DNA of 64,000 nt from Brachionus rotundiformis (lineage: Eukaryota; Rotifera; Eurotatoria; Ploima; Brachionidae), in NCBI GenBank assembly GCA_016802295.1, contig JAESIW010000157.1, positions 615,951-679,950 on the forward strand. Reading direction: 5' to 3'. Under the pieces are notes generated by a model. The model did not search any database. It had not been told where the DNA came from and saw nothing but the letters and a program-made list of their open reading frames with translations. A program made the position numbers and the translations under genes. Positions 22,909 to 35,200 of the stretch are shown here, in pieces. Position 1 is the stretch's first letter, and the number at the start of each line of letters is the position of its first letter.

Positions 22909-23775
22909 ATGGCTAAAACGAACCAAAAAAAAGATCCATGGTATTTAGGTGGAATTGCATCTATTGGCGCAGTTTTGATTACGCATCCATTGGACACAAT
23001 TAAAGTTCAGTTGCAGACTCAGCAACATGCTCGGTTTGGTTTTTTTGGTATGACGGTCAATATAGTTAAGAATAATGGTTTTTTTGCATTATATAATGGA
23101 ATCTCAGCCGCTGTGCTTAGACAAGCTACTTATTCAACAACACGGTTCGCCTGCTATGAAATTGTTAAAGATATTGTAACAAATTCAAGCTCGAATTCTA
23201 AACCAAAAGACATGCCATTTTATCAAAAGATATTAATTGCTGGTATGAGTGGAGCTATCGGTGGTATAGTTGGAGCTCCAGCTGATTTAACCAATGTACG
23301 CATGCAAAACGACTCAAAATTGCCAATTGAACAGCGTCGTAACTATAAACATTGCTTTGAAGCGTTGTTTCGCATTACGCGAACAGAAGGGCTTAGCCGC
23401 TTGTTTGCTGGCGCTTCAATGGCATCATCCAGAGGTATGTTGGTCACTGTAGGTCAGCTAGCTTTTTACGATGAAATTAAATTTCGTCTAATCAAAACTT
23501 CTTATTTTGCCGATAATTTGGTTACTCATTTTACGGCTAGTTTAAGTGCCGGTGTCATTGCGACCATCATAACAATGCCTTTGGATGTACTAAAGACTCG
23601 ATTGATGAATGCAAAGCCAGGTGAATACTCTGGTATTTTTGATTGTGCAAGAGATATTTTAAAAGTAGGTCCTGGTGGTTTTTTCAAGGGATTTACACCA
23701 GCTTTTGTACGTCTCGGACCTCATACTATTTTTACTTTTATCTTTTTGGAACAATTGAAAAAATTAGCTAGATAG
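22909..23775 (+). CDS. SLC25A10: mitochondrial dicarboxylate-type carrier, intronless copy
   Basis: Single exon, 288 residues, the usual SLC25A10 length. The three signatures are HPLDTIKVQLQTQ, APADLTNVRMQNDSKLP and MPLDVLKTRLMNAKPGEYSG, all conventional. The MASSRGMLVTVGQLAFYDE and HTIFTFIFLEQLKKL blocks are close to human SLC25A10. This copy keeps the conventional residues that differ in the upstream copy, so it is the better candidate for the standard malate/phosphate exchanger. The reading frame contains no intron at the three positions interrupted in the upstream copy. It is also somewhat richer in GC at third positions by eye. Tandem duplication followed by intron loss or retroposition would both explain this. 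Confidence 0.93.
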   Translation: MAKTNQKKDPWYLGGIASIGAVLITHPLDTIKVQLQTQQHARFGFFGMTVNIVKNNGFFALYNGISAAVLRQATYSTTRFACYEIVKDIVTNSSSNSKPKDMPFYQKILIAGMSGAIGGIVGAPADLTNVRMQNDSKLPIEQRRNYKHCFEALFRITRTEGLSRLFAGASMASSRGMLVTVGQLAFYDEIKFRLIKTSYFADNLVTHFTASLSAGVIATIITMPLDVLKTRLMNAKPGEYSGIFDCARDILKVGPGGFFKGFTPAFVRLGPHTIFTFIFLEQLKKLAR

Positions 23776-24305
23776 ATATTTTTATCAAATTTTCTATTTA
23801 AATTTTATGAAATTTTATTCACTAATTTCATTTTGAAAGATCTAATGTGGAATATTTTAGTATTAAATTTAATTAAAATATAAATATTAAAAAAAGTTTG
23901 TTTTTTGTTTTAAAAAGTAAAAATAGTAAATTAAAAATTATCTAAATCCATTGATACATGCTTAACCTTTGATATTTTTTATCTTTGAACATACTTGAAA
24001 TGAAAATTTTATTCCTTAGCAAATTATCTAAAACTTTTTAACCATTTAACTATTTTGACCTAATCATAATTTTCTTATTTATGTAAAATTTTTTGTTTAA
24101 ATAAAAAAAATATAGCAAAAATCGAAATTAAAATTTAAAAATTTAGCTTCTTTAACATTTAATGATTAAAATATCATAAAACACAAACAAAGAGATAAAC
24201 TTAAAAATTTAGATAAAATGATATTGTTCTATCTAAATTAAATAAAAATTATTCTCGTGTTAAAAAAGTAGATTGATTTAATAATTTTTAACAATATTTT
24301 AAAAA
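23776..24305. other. intergenic, no gene seen
   Basis: About 530 AT-rich bases between the carrier and the SLC5 symporter; nothing recognised. Confidence 0.5.
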
Positions 24306-26075
24306 ATGATTAATGAACTTCAAGCTATTGACTATGTAGTGTTGATCCTAATATTTTTAATAACAATATTAATTGGTTCATATCATGGATTGAAGGAAAA
24401 GATAATTAAACATTTCTTCAAAAATAAAATATCTAAAACAGAAAGTACTAACAGTGTGTCACACTATTTAACCGCGAACTCTTCGATGAATCCTATCCCA
24501 GTAGCATTTTCATTATTGGCGACATTTTTTTCCACGACTGCATTGTTGGGTATTCCAGCCGAAGTTTATCAATATGGACTCGAATACTGGATAACTGCAT
24601 TTTCTGGAATGCTTACACCATTGATTGGAGCTTACACCACTGGACCTCTTTTCTCTCGCCTTAAAATTTTCACTATATTTCAATATCTTCAACTTAGATT
24701 TAGTTCTCATTTGGTAAAATATGTTGGTACTTTGTGCTACATAGTTAAAAATTTTATCTCAACAGCAATTTTTATATTCGGTCCGGCAGTGTCTTTGAAC
24801 ATATTTTCAAATATTAGTGAAACATACTCGATTATCATTGTTGGATCCATAGCAACATTTTACACAACAGTTGGTGGAATTAAAGGAGTCATATGGACAG
24901 ATTTTTTTCAGATATTAATAATGATATTTTCATTGATTTTTATTCTAATAAAGGGAATATATGATATTGGTGGACTTGGAAATTTTTTCGAGATAAACTC
25001 CAAAGGTGGAAGATTCAACGTGCTGGATTTTGATCCCAATCCTTTTGAGCGGCAAACATTTTGGTCCATTTTTTTTGGATTTTTGGTATACTTTTCCTAT
25101 TCATTTTCAACTGATCAACAAACTCTACAACGCTTCCAAGCCACCAAAACAAAAAAATTAGCTCAAAGGGCTCTATTACTTAATGTACCTGGTGTTTTTA
25201 TCATGTTGTCTTTGTGCTCTTTTGTTGGACTAGTTTTGTACGCTAATTTTGAAACATGTGATCCTTTAACAGCTAAACAAATAACAAATCCAAATCAGTT
25301 GGTTGGTTTTTTTGTGGCAAAAAATCTAAAAAATATCCCTGGCTCGGCAGGTTTTTTCCTAGCAGCAGTTTTCTGTGGCTCGCTTAGTTCAGTTTCTTCT
25401 TGTTTAAATAGTTTGTCATCAATCATTTGGGAGGATTATTTTAAATCATTTAAATATTTCCAAAATTTGGACGAATCCAAGAGCCTAACTACAACTAAAA
25501 TGATTGTTGTTGTGTGCGGAATTCTAAGTACTTTATTTTCGTTTATTATCGCTGCATTTGGAACAAATCTGCAGCAAATTTCAACAAGCTTAAACGGGGC
25601 AATGATTTCGCCTATTTTAGGGCTTTTTGTTTTGGGTTGCTTGTTCAAAAATACCAATTCATGGGGAGCTTTATTCGGGTCATTTTTTGGATTTGCTTTT
25701 GGGATATGGATAAGTTTCGGATCTTTTATTGTAAAGCCCTATTATCCAAAGCTAAATGTAACCACTGAATTTTGTCCATGGACAAATAATTCGGTTGTTT
25801 TTCTCAATCAAACAATCATTAATGAAGATTTGACAGGATTTAGCAAGATTTATTCACTTTCTTACATGCTTTATACACCTGTAGGCACTCTTATCACAGT
25901 TTTAATAGGTCTAATAGTGAGTCTGATTACTGGTGGACCAAAGCATCATGTGGATGATTCATTAATTCTGTTTAATTTGTTTGGATTTTGGAAAAAACAA
26001 AAGGTTGAAAGTGAAATTAAGACTGAGATGTCAACTTTTCAAGAAAATGGAATTAAATCTGTCACCTTTAACTAA
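24306..26075 (+). CDS. SLC5-family sodium-coupled monocarboxylate transporter
   Basis: Single exon, 589 residues, matching the length of SLC5A8/SLC5A12 and of SLC5A6. The polypeptide is a chain of about 13 hydrophobic helices. Diagnostic SLC5 stretches are visible: NPIPVAFSLLATFFSTTALL with GIPAEVYQYG just after, FYTTVGGIKGVIWTDFFQ, TDQQTLQRFQATK and FCGSLSSVSSCLNSLSS before IIWEDYFK. These surround the Na+ and substrate sites of the family, which imports lactate, short-chain fatty acids, vitamins or iodide with Na+ at the plasma membrane. I cannot decide the substrate from sequence alone; the monocarboxylate/multivitamin branch fits best. N-glycosylation sequons (NNS, NQT) lie in a late extracellular loop. 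The gene is intronless among intron-rich neighbours. Confidence 0.9.
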   Translation: MINELQAIDYVVLILIFLITILIGSYHGLKEKIIKHFFKNKISKTESTNSVSHYLTANSSMNPIPVAFSLLATFFSTTALLGIPAEVYQYGLEYWITAFSGMLTPLIGAYTTGPLFSRLKIFTIFQYLQLRFSSHLVKYVGTLCYIVKNFISTAIFIFGPAVSLNIFSNISETYSIIIVGSIATFYTTVGGIKGVIWTDFFQILIMIFSLIFILIKGIYDIGGLGNFFEINSKGGRFNVLDFDPNPFERQTFWSIFFGFLVYFSYSFSTDQQTLQRFQATKTKKLAQRALLLNVPGVFIMLSLCSFVGLVLYANFETCDPLTAKQITNPNQLVGFFVAKNLKNIPGSAGFFLAAVFCGSLSSVSSCLNSLSSIIWEDYFKSFKYFQNLDESKSLTTTKMIVVVCGILSTLFSFIIAAFGTNLQQISTSLNGAMISPILGLFVLGCLFKNTNSWGALFGSFFGFAFGIWISFGSFIVKPYYPKLNVTTEFCPWTNNSVVFLNQTIINEDLTGFSKIYSLSYMLYTPVGTLITVLIGLIVSLITGGPKHHVDDSLILFNLFGFWKKQKVESEIKTEMSTFQENGIKSVTFN

Positions 26076-26630
26076 TTATTTATAAACAAATTTATCAATT
26101 TAAAATTACTGTTTATAAAAAAAAATTTAATTTGTCTAATTTATTAATTATTTTTAAATAAATTTTTTGTAAAATGTCTTATGAAAAAAAAAAATCTGAT
26201 CTTTAAAATTTAAAATGAAAAATGATAAATTGATCTCGTTAAAAATTTTGTAATTTAAAAAAATTAAAATATTTATAATTTAAATATTAATCAAAAAAAT
26301 ATAATGGTTAATTTTAATAAATATTTTTTTATTATATTGGAAGTAACGTAATATTAGTAACTCTATTCATAATGATAATTCATAGATAAAGTTATAGAAG
26401 GAAATATATTTTATCATTTAAGATTTTTTAATTTTTTTTTGAATATATAATTGAAAATTTAAAATTAAGCATTATTTATTTAGGTTGAATTTTATTTTAA
26501 AATTAGAATAAACTGAAAATGCATTAATCCGAAATTATACAATCAAATAAGGTACGATTAATAAATTAAAAACATTAAATATGAAAAAAAATTCTAGCTA
26601 ACTGATAACATTCTCTTTTATTACACCTGT
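26076..26630. other. convergent 3' intergenic region
   Basis: About 550 very AT-rich bases between the stops of the SLC5 gene and ATP6V1F. Probably both 3' UTRs. Confidence 0.5.
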
Positions 26631-27154
26631 TTATTTAAAATCTTCGGCAGAAAACATTTTCTTAAAATTTTAAAAGAATTGAATAATAAACAATCTGAAT
26701 AATAAAATATACCTGGGCTCTCTTTAAGATAAAATCCTTGGATGGATCATAAGCATGCTCTTTACTTGGAATTTCCAAAATTGCAGGTGTTATCTTAGTA
26801 TGATTATCAATTATGTGGCGAACCATATCGGCAACATATTGAACAATTAATAAAACCGCTATATCATCTCTGTTAATAAAGCCTTTAACAGCTTCTTCTA
26901 ATTCAGCTAATGAAGTATCTAAATTAAGCTATTTTAAAATCTAGTAATAAAAATACAACAAAAATGTATACTTTTGTCGTAGATAAAGTAATTGGGGTGT
27001 CTTGATTTGTTAAGTTCACCAGACCCAGACATTAAAAATCCAATAACTGTATCCTAGATAAAAATTTAAAAAATAAACAAAATTTTAAAAAAATTTTATT
27101 TAAACTCACTTCATCACCAATCACAGCAATTAATTTTCCTTTAATATTACTCAT
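26631..27154 (-). CDS. ATP6V1F: V-type proton ATPase subunit F
   Basis: Four exons on the minus strand: 27154-27110, 27053-26972, 26918-26713, 26660-26631, giving 120 residues (human 119). The product reads MSNIKGKLIAVIGDEDTV, then SGELNKSRHPNYF, AELEEAVKGFINRDDIA, VQYVADMVRHIIDNH, PAILEIPSKEHAYDPSKD and a final KMFSAEDFK. Each block lines up with human ATP6V1F. Subunit F sits in the central stalk of the cytosolic V1 sector and helps couple ATP hydrolysis to rotation during acidification of vacuoles and lysosomes. The acceptor for exon 3 is the AG just before 26918; an AG ten bases earlier would place a stop in frame. The last exon codes for only nine residues. Confidence 0.96.
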
Positions 27155-27964
27155 TTTTTTAAATTTAAAATAATTCTAAAAAATTTAAAGTTTAAATTAA
27201 ATTTTTTTACTGGAAGCAAAATCTAGTTCGAGATAGAGCAATAAAAACTTGTTTTGATTAAGTTTTGATCAAGCTAAAGGCATATGCATAAATCGTTATA
27301 AAGAGACAAAGATAATGGATTTTGATAATTTAAATAAGTTATGTTTTATAATGATTTGAGAATAAATTTTTTATTAAAATTTACTTTGAATTTTGTTTTC
27401 CAAAGAAACTTAACCTTTAGTCAAGCATTATTAGAACTGAGAAAGTTTTATTAATATAGAATTTTAGAAAAATATAAATTAATTAACTAGTGATATTTTT
27501 AAAGTTATTCTTTGACATAAAAAGTTAATTATGTTTATATTGGAAAAATTTAAATCATTTAACATTTAATTGTCTCAAGATTCTAATGAAATATTCGTAA
27601 ATTAATGTTCCAAAACCGTTTAGGGGAAAAAATGGAATTGTGATAATTAAAAATACCATGATGATAACTCTGGAAAAAAATTATTCTATATACATTATCT
27701 TTATTTAATATACAAGACTAAAAATTTTTATAAAATAGAAATTAAGTAAAAGATTGTTGTGCAAAAAATCTTATGCAAAAGTTAAGTATAAATTATAAAT
27801 AAAGCCATATACTCATTCTGACATGTAAATTCTGTATTATTAAAAAATGCAAAATTATTTAAAAATAATATTATATAAAAAAACGCCTCAGCTTCCAAAA
27901 TTTTCCAAATTAATTATTTGATCGATTCGTTTTAATTATTTTTAATTTTTGAATTAGTTCAAAA
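27155..27964. promoter_or_regulatory. divergent intergenic region ATP6V1F / NDUFS2
   Basis: About 810 bases separate the two start codons, which point away from each other. The region is plain AT-rich sequence and is presumably a shared or back-to-back promoter. No motif can be named. Confidence 0.45.
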
Positions 27965-29888
27965 ATGTCCAAATCGATTCAATTGGCCATTTTGGGAAGA
28001 AAAGCTGTCAGAAACGTATTTAATTCTTCTATTAAAACATCAACTCTGCCAATAAATGGCGTTCTATCTCAACAAAAAAGGTTTAATTTAGTTTTAACAA
28101 AATAATAAATAAAAATATTGATAAAAACAAAAAGATTGAAATCATTTTATGGCGAGCCAGCTGAATTCAAATCCAATGATGAACAAATTATCTTGGCAAA
28201 TGATGAAACTTCTTCTAAATGGAAGCAAATGCCAACTAACTGTAAATTTTGAATTTATCTCTCAAGTTAAATCAAATCTAAATATCTTTTTAGTTTTTGG
28301 TAATGAAACTATCAACTCATCTGTTGGTCAAAACGTGATTTTAAATTTTGGTCCTCAGCATCCCGCAGCTCATGGTGTTTTGCGCTTAGTTTTAGAACTT
28401 GATGGAGAGGTAATTCATTTTAGAAAAATTTGAGAACTAGTAATAAATTATTTCTTAGTTGGTCAGAAGATCTGATCCACACATTGGTCTCTTACATCGC
28501 GGCACTGAAAAACTAATCGAGTATAAAACCTACACACAAGTAAGTTTTCCTCAATTAAATTATATTAAGTTTAAAAGACTGAATAAATTTAAAAATAATA
28601 ATTAATAATAACAATTTTGAGAATTTTTATTTTTGAGATAATTCATTATTGAAATAAAAAAAATTAAATATATTTTTTATAATGTATTGACTTTATATTA
28701 ATTCTAAGGAATTATATTTTTAGGCTTTGCCGTATTTTGATCGTCTTGATTACGTCAGTATGATGACAAATGAACAAGTTTATTCACTAGCAGTTGAAAA
28801 TTTGTTAAAAATAGAAGTCCCCGAAAGAGCCAAATTTATTAGAAGTATAATTATTGTAAAAAAATTAATAAATTTAGCTTATTAATATAACCTTTAAGCT
28901 ATGTTTGCTGAAATAACCAGAATTTTGAATCATTTAATGGCAGTTGGTACGCACACTCTGGATATGGGCGCTTTGACACCATATTTCTATCTTTTTGAAG
29001 AAAGAGAAAAAATGATGGAATTTTACGAAAGAGTATCAGGAGCTCGTTTACACGCTGCTTATGTTCGTCCTGGTGGCGTCGCCTTCGATCTTCCAATCGG
29101 TTTGATGGACGATATATATCATTTTATTAACCATTTTGGTCAGCGTTTGGATGAAGTCGAAGATATGGTCTCGGCTAATAGAATATGGAGAGCTCGCACG
29201 ATTGGCATAGGTACAGTCACTGCCGAAGATGCACTTAATCTTGGTTTTAGTGGTGTAATGTTGCGTGGATCTGGTATAAAATGGGATTTAAGAAAGGCTC
29301 AACCATACGATGCTTATGATAAAGTTGAATTTGATGTTCCCATTGGTACCAATGGAGATACTTATGATCGATATTTGGTTAGAATGGAAGAAATGAGACA
29401 AAGTTTAAGAATTATTGAGCAATGCTTAAACAAAATGCCTGCCGGAGAAGTTAGAACAGACGATCATAAAGTGGTGCCACCAAAGAGGGCGGAAATGAAG
29501 GTTTGCTTTTTTTCATGAATTTTTATTCGAAAGCTTTAAAATAATCTTAACAAATTTTAAGGAGTCAATGGAGTCTTTGATTCATCATTTCAAACTTTTC
29601 ACCGAAGGATACCAAGTTCCACCAGGTGCAACTTATACTGCTATTGAGGCACCGAAAGGTGAAATGGGAGTATATTTGGTATCTGATGGAACAAGTCGAC
29701 CATACAGATGCTATATCAGAGCTCCTGGATTTCCTCATTTAGTAAATTTTAATAGAAATCAAATTGATAAAATTTATTCATTATAATTCCAGGCTGCAAT
29801 GGACAAAGTAGCCAAAAATCATATGATTGCTGATGTAGTAGCAATTATTGGTACTATGGATATTGTGTTTGGTGAAATTGATAGATAA
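27965..29888 (+). CDS. NDUFS2: NADH dehydrogenase iron-sulfur protein 2 (complex I 49 kDa)
   Basis: Eight exons: 27965-28080, 28135-28241, 28294-28409, 28459-28539, 28724-28844, 28899-29500, 29562-29741, 29793-29888, giving 472 residues (human 463). A basic, Ser/Thr-rich N-terminus ([19 protein letters not shown]) fits a mitochondrial presequence. The core holds [99 protein letters not shown] and [20 protein letters not shown]. It ends [18 protein letters not shown]. The HPAAHG loop and the following helices line the ubiquinone site of complex I, where electrons pass from cluster N2 to quinone. All catalytic blocks are intact and all junctions keep frame. Confidence 0.97.
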
Positions 29889-30588
29889 ATAAAACCAATT
29901 TAAAATTTTTAAAAATCAGACTTAAGATTTTAGATTCAAAAATAAAATAAAAAATGCCATTTGGTGATCGATTTTATCGAGTCATTGTTTAATCAAATAA
30001 ATTTTCTCTTAAAGAAATTAAATCTGATTTTTAATTTTTTTTAATATCATAAAATACATATTTTAAAATAATTATAAAAAGAATCAAGAAAAACAAGTGT
30101 TTGTAAGTAAAAATAAATGTAAATAACTAATTAAATTAAATGAAACTTAATATGTTCAAATATTTTGAATGTTGATTATCATTTTTTTTACAGATCAAGA
30201 ATAAAATAACAAAAAAAAAATCCTTGAAATCTAAAAAAAAATTTAAACATGTGATTGTTTTAAATTAAATGTTAAAATGTGTTCAATCTCTCAAAAAGAA
30301 AAATCTGCACCGAAATAAGTTTGTTTAAGTAGAATTGTGATGAATCGTCAATAATCAAAAAAAAAATTCAATGTTCAATTAATAAACAAGTTAAAAATTT
30401 AATAATTCAATAGTTATAATTTAAAACTTTTTATTGTTATATTAGTCAAAAAATTAAAAAAAAAAACAATATTCTATCTGAGCTAACTCAATTAATAAAC
30501 AATCTAATTTTTTAAAATAAAACTTAAAACCGGTTAATTAAACATAATAAAAATAATTTTTATGTCCTGAAGTTAAAAAAAAGAATTT
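29889..30588. other. convergent 3' intergenic region
   Basis: About 700 bases between the stops of NDUFS2 and PTDSS2, extremely AT-rich with several A runs. Nothing else seen. Confidence 0.5.
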
Positions 30589-32216
30589 TTAATTTTTTTT
30601 AACTTTATCTACTTCTTCGGTCACTTGTGGCCAGATGTATGGACGAACGAAAAATTGGTATACAGTCCATAAAGATAATCCACTTAAAAATACAATCCAC
30701 CAGTAAGCAACTTCGGGTGGAAAAGGCTTAGTTACTGTCTCCCAGTCAAATTTTAAGCAAATTAATAACTCTGTCATTATTATGGCTATGCAAACCCATG
30801 TTTGAGTTCCCATCTTTTTACACAAGCTAAGCAAAAAGAAATTTTAAAAAAATCAAAAAGTATAGTTTAAGTTTGACTAACGTGTTGTCAAGATATTCAA
30901 AGCTCTCTCTCATGGCCACAGCGCCAACGAGCCACATAAAAATGAGACGACCGAGGCACAGAAAATGAGGAGGTGGTATCCATAAGATAAATTTTAGATA
31001 AAATGTGCCCAACTCGGCAACGAAAAATAAAGTTATCAGGATAATCATAAAAAGCCATCTTTTCAAGCTCGATGTTGGACGCCATTCGTAAGAAACCCAA
31101 TTGTACGGACTGAATTGGGTCATAATACGCTTAATCTTTCCTTTAAATGTTGGTATATTCCATAATCCTCTCCAATTATAAGGCTTCATTTCAAAATATT
31201 CACATGTCTTCATGCCAAGGTAGATACCCAATCCATTGCATATCAAAAAGTCAAGAATCCACTTGGATAAAACCAAAATTTAGATATAAGATTAAACAAA
31301 TCACTTAATTACTAACGTGATCCCACCAACATTCACTAAAATTAGGCAACTGATGTTGTAAAGAATATTCCAAGAGTTCAAAACCAATGCTCATCACATT
31401 ACAAAGCCAATAGTCTCTCAAAATTAAAGTCTTTAATTAGTTCAAATAATTATTTTTTTTAATTGCCAAAACTTTTTTAAAACTTACTTTCAGCCACCAG
31501 CCGAAAAAATGAGTTGGTACAAAACCGTCCATTTTATCCTTTAGAATATTTGATATTTTAAAAATTTTCTTAATTAATTTAAGAATAAAAATTTACCCAA
31601 AAATTATGAAAGGGACTTTCTTTATTATCTGGATCATATATTTTACAACTTCCTCCATAGTCTTTTTCAGGTAAAGGTACTCCCAGACTTGGATCGAGAT
31701 GTGTTAGCAATTGTCTTGCATCATCAACAGACTAAAAATTAAAATTTTCTAATTTGGTTGTTTATAATTGAAGAAAAAATACTTGGAATAAAATATATAT
31801 TAGAGCTATTTCATATAAAACACTTAAACAAAGGACTAATCGCCAGAAAGCTACAAAAAATAAATTTTATTTTAATTTATAATTATTATGAAAGATATTT
31901 TGAAAGGCTAAGTCTAACCTGGATGTGGCCTAATAAATGGTCCATCAGGAGTTTGGGTAACGCCAAACAAAACAAAGAAGCTTGCACAAGCGATTAAACC
32001 ACGTTTAATGTTGTAACTTTGGTCTTGAATTTGTTGTTCGACCAGAGATTCATAAACTAGGACAACAATCATAATTATTAACACTGTGAATGTATGAGCT
32101 CGCCAGAAAAACGATTCAGTTCCGTCATCGGACACAGTTTGATTTTTGGATTTTATTTTTGAATTTTCCCATTCTTTGAGATTTTTCGTTTGGCACTCAT
32201 TGGTACCCGACATCAT
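30589..32216 (-). CDS. PTDSS2: phosphatidylserine synthase 2
   Basis: Seven exons on the minus strand: 32216-31919, 31850-31783, 31731-31597, 31538-31488, 31430-31317, 31261-30882, 30826-30589, giving 427 residues. Characteristic PTDSS2 text is [99 protein letters not shown] and [17 protein letters not shown]. The enzyme exchanges serine for the ethanolamine head group of phosphatidylethanolamine in the ER and mitochondria-associated membranes. The DGT/FFWRAHT start and the GLWNIPT block separate it from PTDSS1. It has about nine hydrophobic segments. The C-terminal tail is short and basic (EEVDKVKKN), whereas human PTDSS2 (487 residues) has a longer one. Either of the two adjacent Met codons at the start could be used. 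Confidence 0.96.
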
Positions 32217-35200
32217 GCAAAATCAAAATAGTAGCTACAACACGATACACCAATTTTTTAAAATTTTTTTAAAAAGTTTTTCTAAAAAAACGTTTATTCA
32301 AGTTTTTAATTAGCTGAGTATTTTATATTTAGGACGATGGATAAAACAAAAAGACCAATTTTTTGCCAACTTATATTGATTCTTATCTTATCTTTGATTA
32401 TAGAAAACTTTATCAAAATTTTGAATTATTATCATTTATATTACATCTAATTTTTAGACACTGTTTATGCATATTCTTCAATTTTTCAATATCTTACTAG
32501 TGATTTTATCAAAAGTTAAAATAAAACATTAGTTTATTTAGCTGGTGATTCAGCTTTTAGAGCTTGGCATTATGCTTAAGTCAAATAGTTTAGGTTTAAA
32601 TATCGGGGTTTGAAATATTACAAAGTTTTTGTGCAAAACTATACGCGAGTAAAAATTAAATGCTTTTGCTTGGGTTTGGTAAAAAATTTAATGCCAAGAT
32701 CTCAGTCTAATTTCGGAAATTATTTTGAATTTAATTTAAAGTTGTACGGATGTATATTTTTCCAGTGACTTTTACAACTTAACAAAAAACACACCCGTTT
32801 GAAAATTAAGAACTTTAGATAGTTAATAAAAATTTGTCCTTTCTTATTTCTGTGTTTAAATTTTCTGAAATTTTTTAATTTAATTTAAACCTTAATTTTA
32901 AATGATAGCTCATTTTATAGGATATAATAATTAACAAAGTGAAAAATTTCATTTGATACGATCACATTTTTTTTAATTTTTAATGATATTACGCAGTCAT
33001 ATGAAATATCATGACAACTTATCTAGAAATTTTCTAAAGGAGTTTAAATAAATTTACTCTTATTGATCTTTTTACCTATAAAAATTAGTTTTCAAACAAC
33101 ATAATTACAAAAAGACAAGTGAAAAGTTAAAAAAGTGATTTTTCTTAATTACCATGTTGAACGTTAATTGAGGCGAGCCACCCAAGCTATATTCCATGAA
33201 TACGAAAATTTTGTAATCAATTACAAGACTATGTCATTTAGCTTGATATTTGGTTTTAAACGAAATGTTAATCGTCAAATATCAACTTTTTTTTCGGTTT
33301 ATAAAATTAAAAAATCAGGCTTAATTTAAGGAGAATTTTAAAAACTATAAAAATTTTATACTTAAATTTCCTTTTTAAATGCCGACATTAAAATCAAATC
33401 CAAAAGAAAATTAAATACATAATTAAAATAAATTTTATTTAGTAAATCTAGGTTTATAATTTTTCTTAGTTTCTAAAATACTAAATATTATGTTTTAGAT
33501 TCTTGAAAATTAATTTTTAATAAAATATTTTAATAAAATTTAATTTCTGACTTTGCTGTAGGTTTCCTCGAGATTTTGTTTAACGCCAGTCTGTGATGAA
33601 TTGATGAGTCATTTTTGAGAAAGTTTATTCCCGTCTTAAAGTCAATGTCCTTATATGAAAGAGACAATTTTAGACACATAAATGATTGAATAATAAATTG
33701 ACAATAATTTATTCTTTAAGCTATAATTAAAAAATTAATTATTTCTTTAAAATGAATTTTTAATTGACTTCAAAACTTTAATTTTATTTCATTATAAGTT
33801 TAATTTTCTGAAATATTTACTTGATTAACAGAATGTAAAGCAAATAAAGCAAATTCAATCTATGATTATTATTTTTTCGCAGTATGTTCAATATTCAAAA
33901 TTAAATTAATTTATTAAAATAGTTTTTATATTTATTCAAAATATAAAAAAGCAATAATTGATTTGAAAAGAAAAGATTAAAATTACATTACTTGTATTTT
34001 CATTTATTCTTTGTTTCGGCTCTATATTTCGAAATTTTATCAAATAAAAGTATGTTAAAGTAATTCTGAAGATTAGCTTTAATGTATCAAAGCATCTGGA
34101 CAAAAAAGCTTATCGATTAACAATAATCATTAATATTTAATTAATGTATTTTGGATTTGTTTTTTACTGTATTACCTAACAACTATTGTCTTGGTTACAA
34201 AATTCTCAAAAAAACAATCAGTCGATTTAACTATTTCTTGTAAATTTTCTCTGATATTCAAAGATATTTAGAGATTTTTTTGATAAATTTTACTTATATC
34301 TTATTTTGGAATCTCTAAGAATATTCTAATAATTTAATTTTTCGTTTAAATAATTCATTTTGATATAGTGGTCTCCATTTACCCCAATTAAAAACTTCTG
34401 AATGAATAAAAACTTTGTTAATTTATTTGCATTCAGCGATACCACATAAAAATGTTTGAGTGAATTGAAAATATAAGCTGAGAGTGTTTCAATTAATTTA
34501 AAATCTAATTGTTAATTATATAAATTATTTGAAATAATTTTTTTTCCAATAATTGGAGGACATCTTTAAAAGCATTCATCAAATTCGAAAATAAAAAGAT
34601 ATTTTAAGAATAAAACTAATGCTCTCATTGCTCTCATTTTGCAATTAATTTAGTTTCATTCCCCCAAATGGATCTTAGGCTATTTTCTCAAAACTAATTA
34701 ATCTATATTCTTATCTAAAATATTTTTAATCAATAAGAGAATATTAAATCAAAATATATTCAAGATAAAGCTAAAAGTCATTGGAAAATATTGATAGACT
34801 CTAATTTAAATTCGATCTCTTTGAAATGGAGACAAACTGGACCCTTTGAGTTCAATTTAGAAGATTACATTCAAAGATAAGATATCAATTATTTAAATCA
34901 AAGAATTTTATTACTTTTCGAAATTATTATTTTAGCAAAAATATTCTTTATAGGTGATCAGCTCTCATTTCAAATAAAGTTTATTAATTCAGTTGAATAA
35001 ATTTAAGAACAAAATATTAAGTTCCGATTCCGGTGTCTGGTTTGCAGGCTGTAATTAAAGTACAAATTTACTAGTTTTGTTTAGATTCTGATCAAAACAT
35101 AAAATTAATTGAAAATTTTTAATATGGTTTACTTGTTAGATCAACACTCGAAGTGCTTTTAATTTACTGAAATTAGATTTTATGTTAGACTTTATTGATT

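Noticed and set aside
26928..26930. Upstream acceptor for ATP6V1F exon 3
   Set aside because: It would create an in-frame stop; the AG ten bases further restores the family alignment.
31758..31997. 79-residue plus-strand ORF
   Set aside because: Antisense to PTDSS2 exons 1 and 2 and the introns around them; no independent support.
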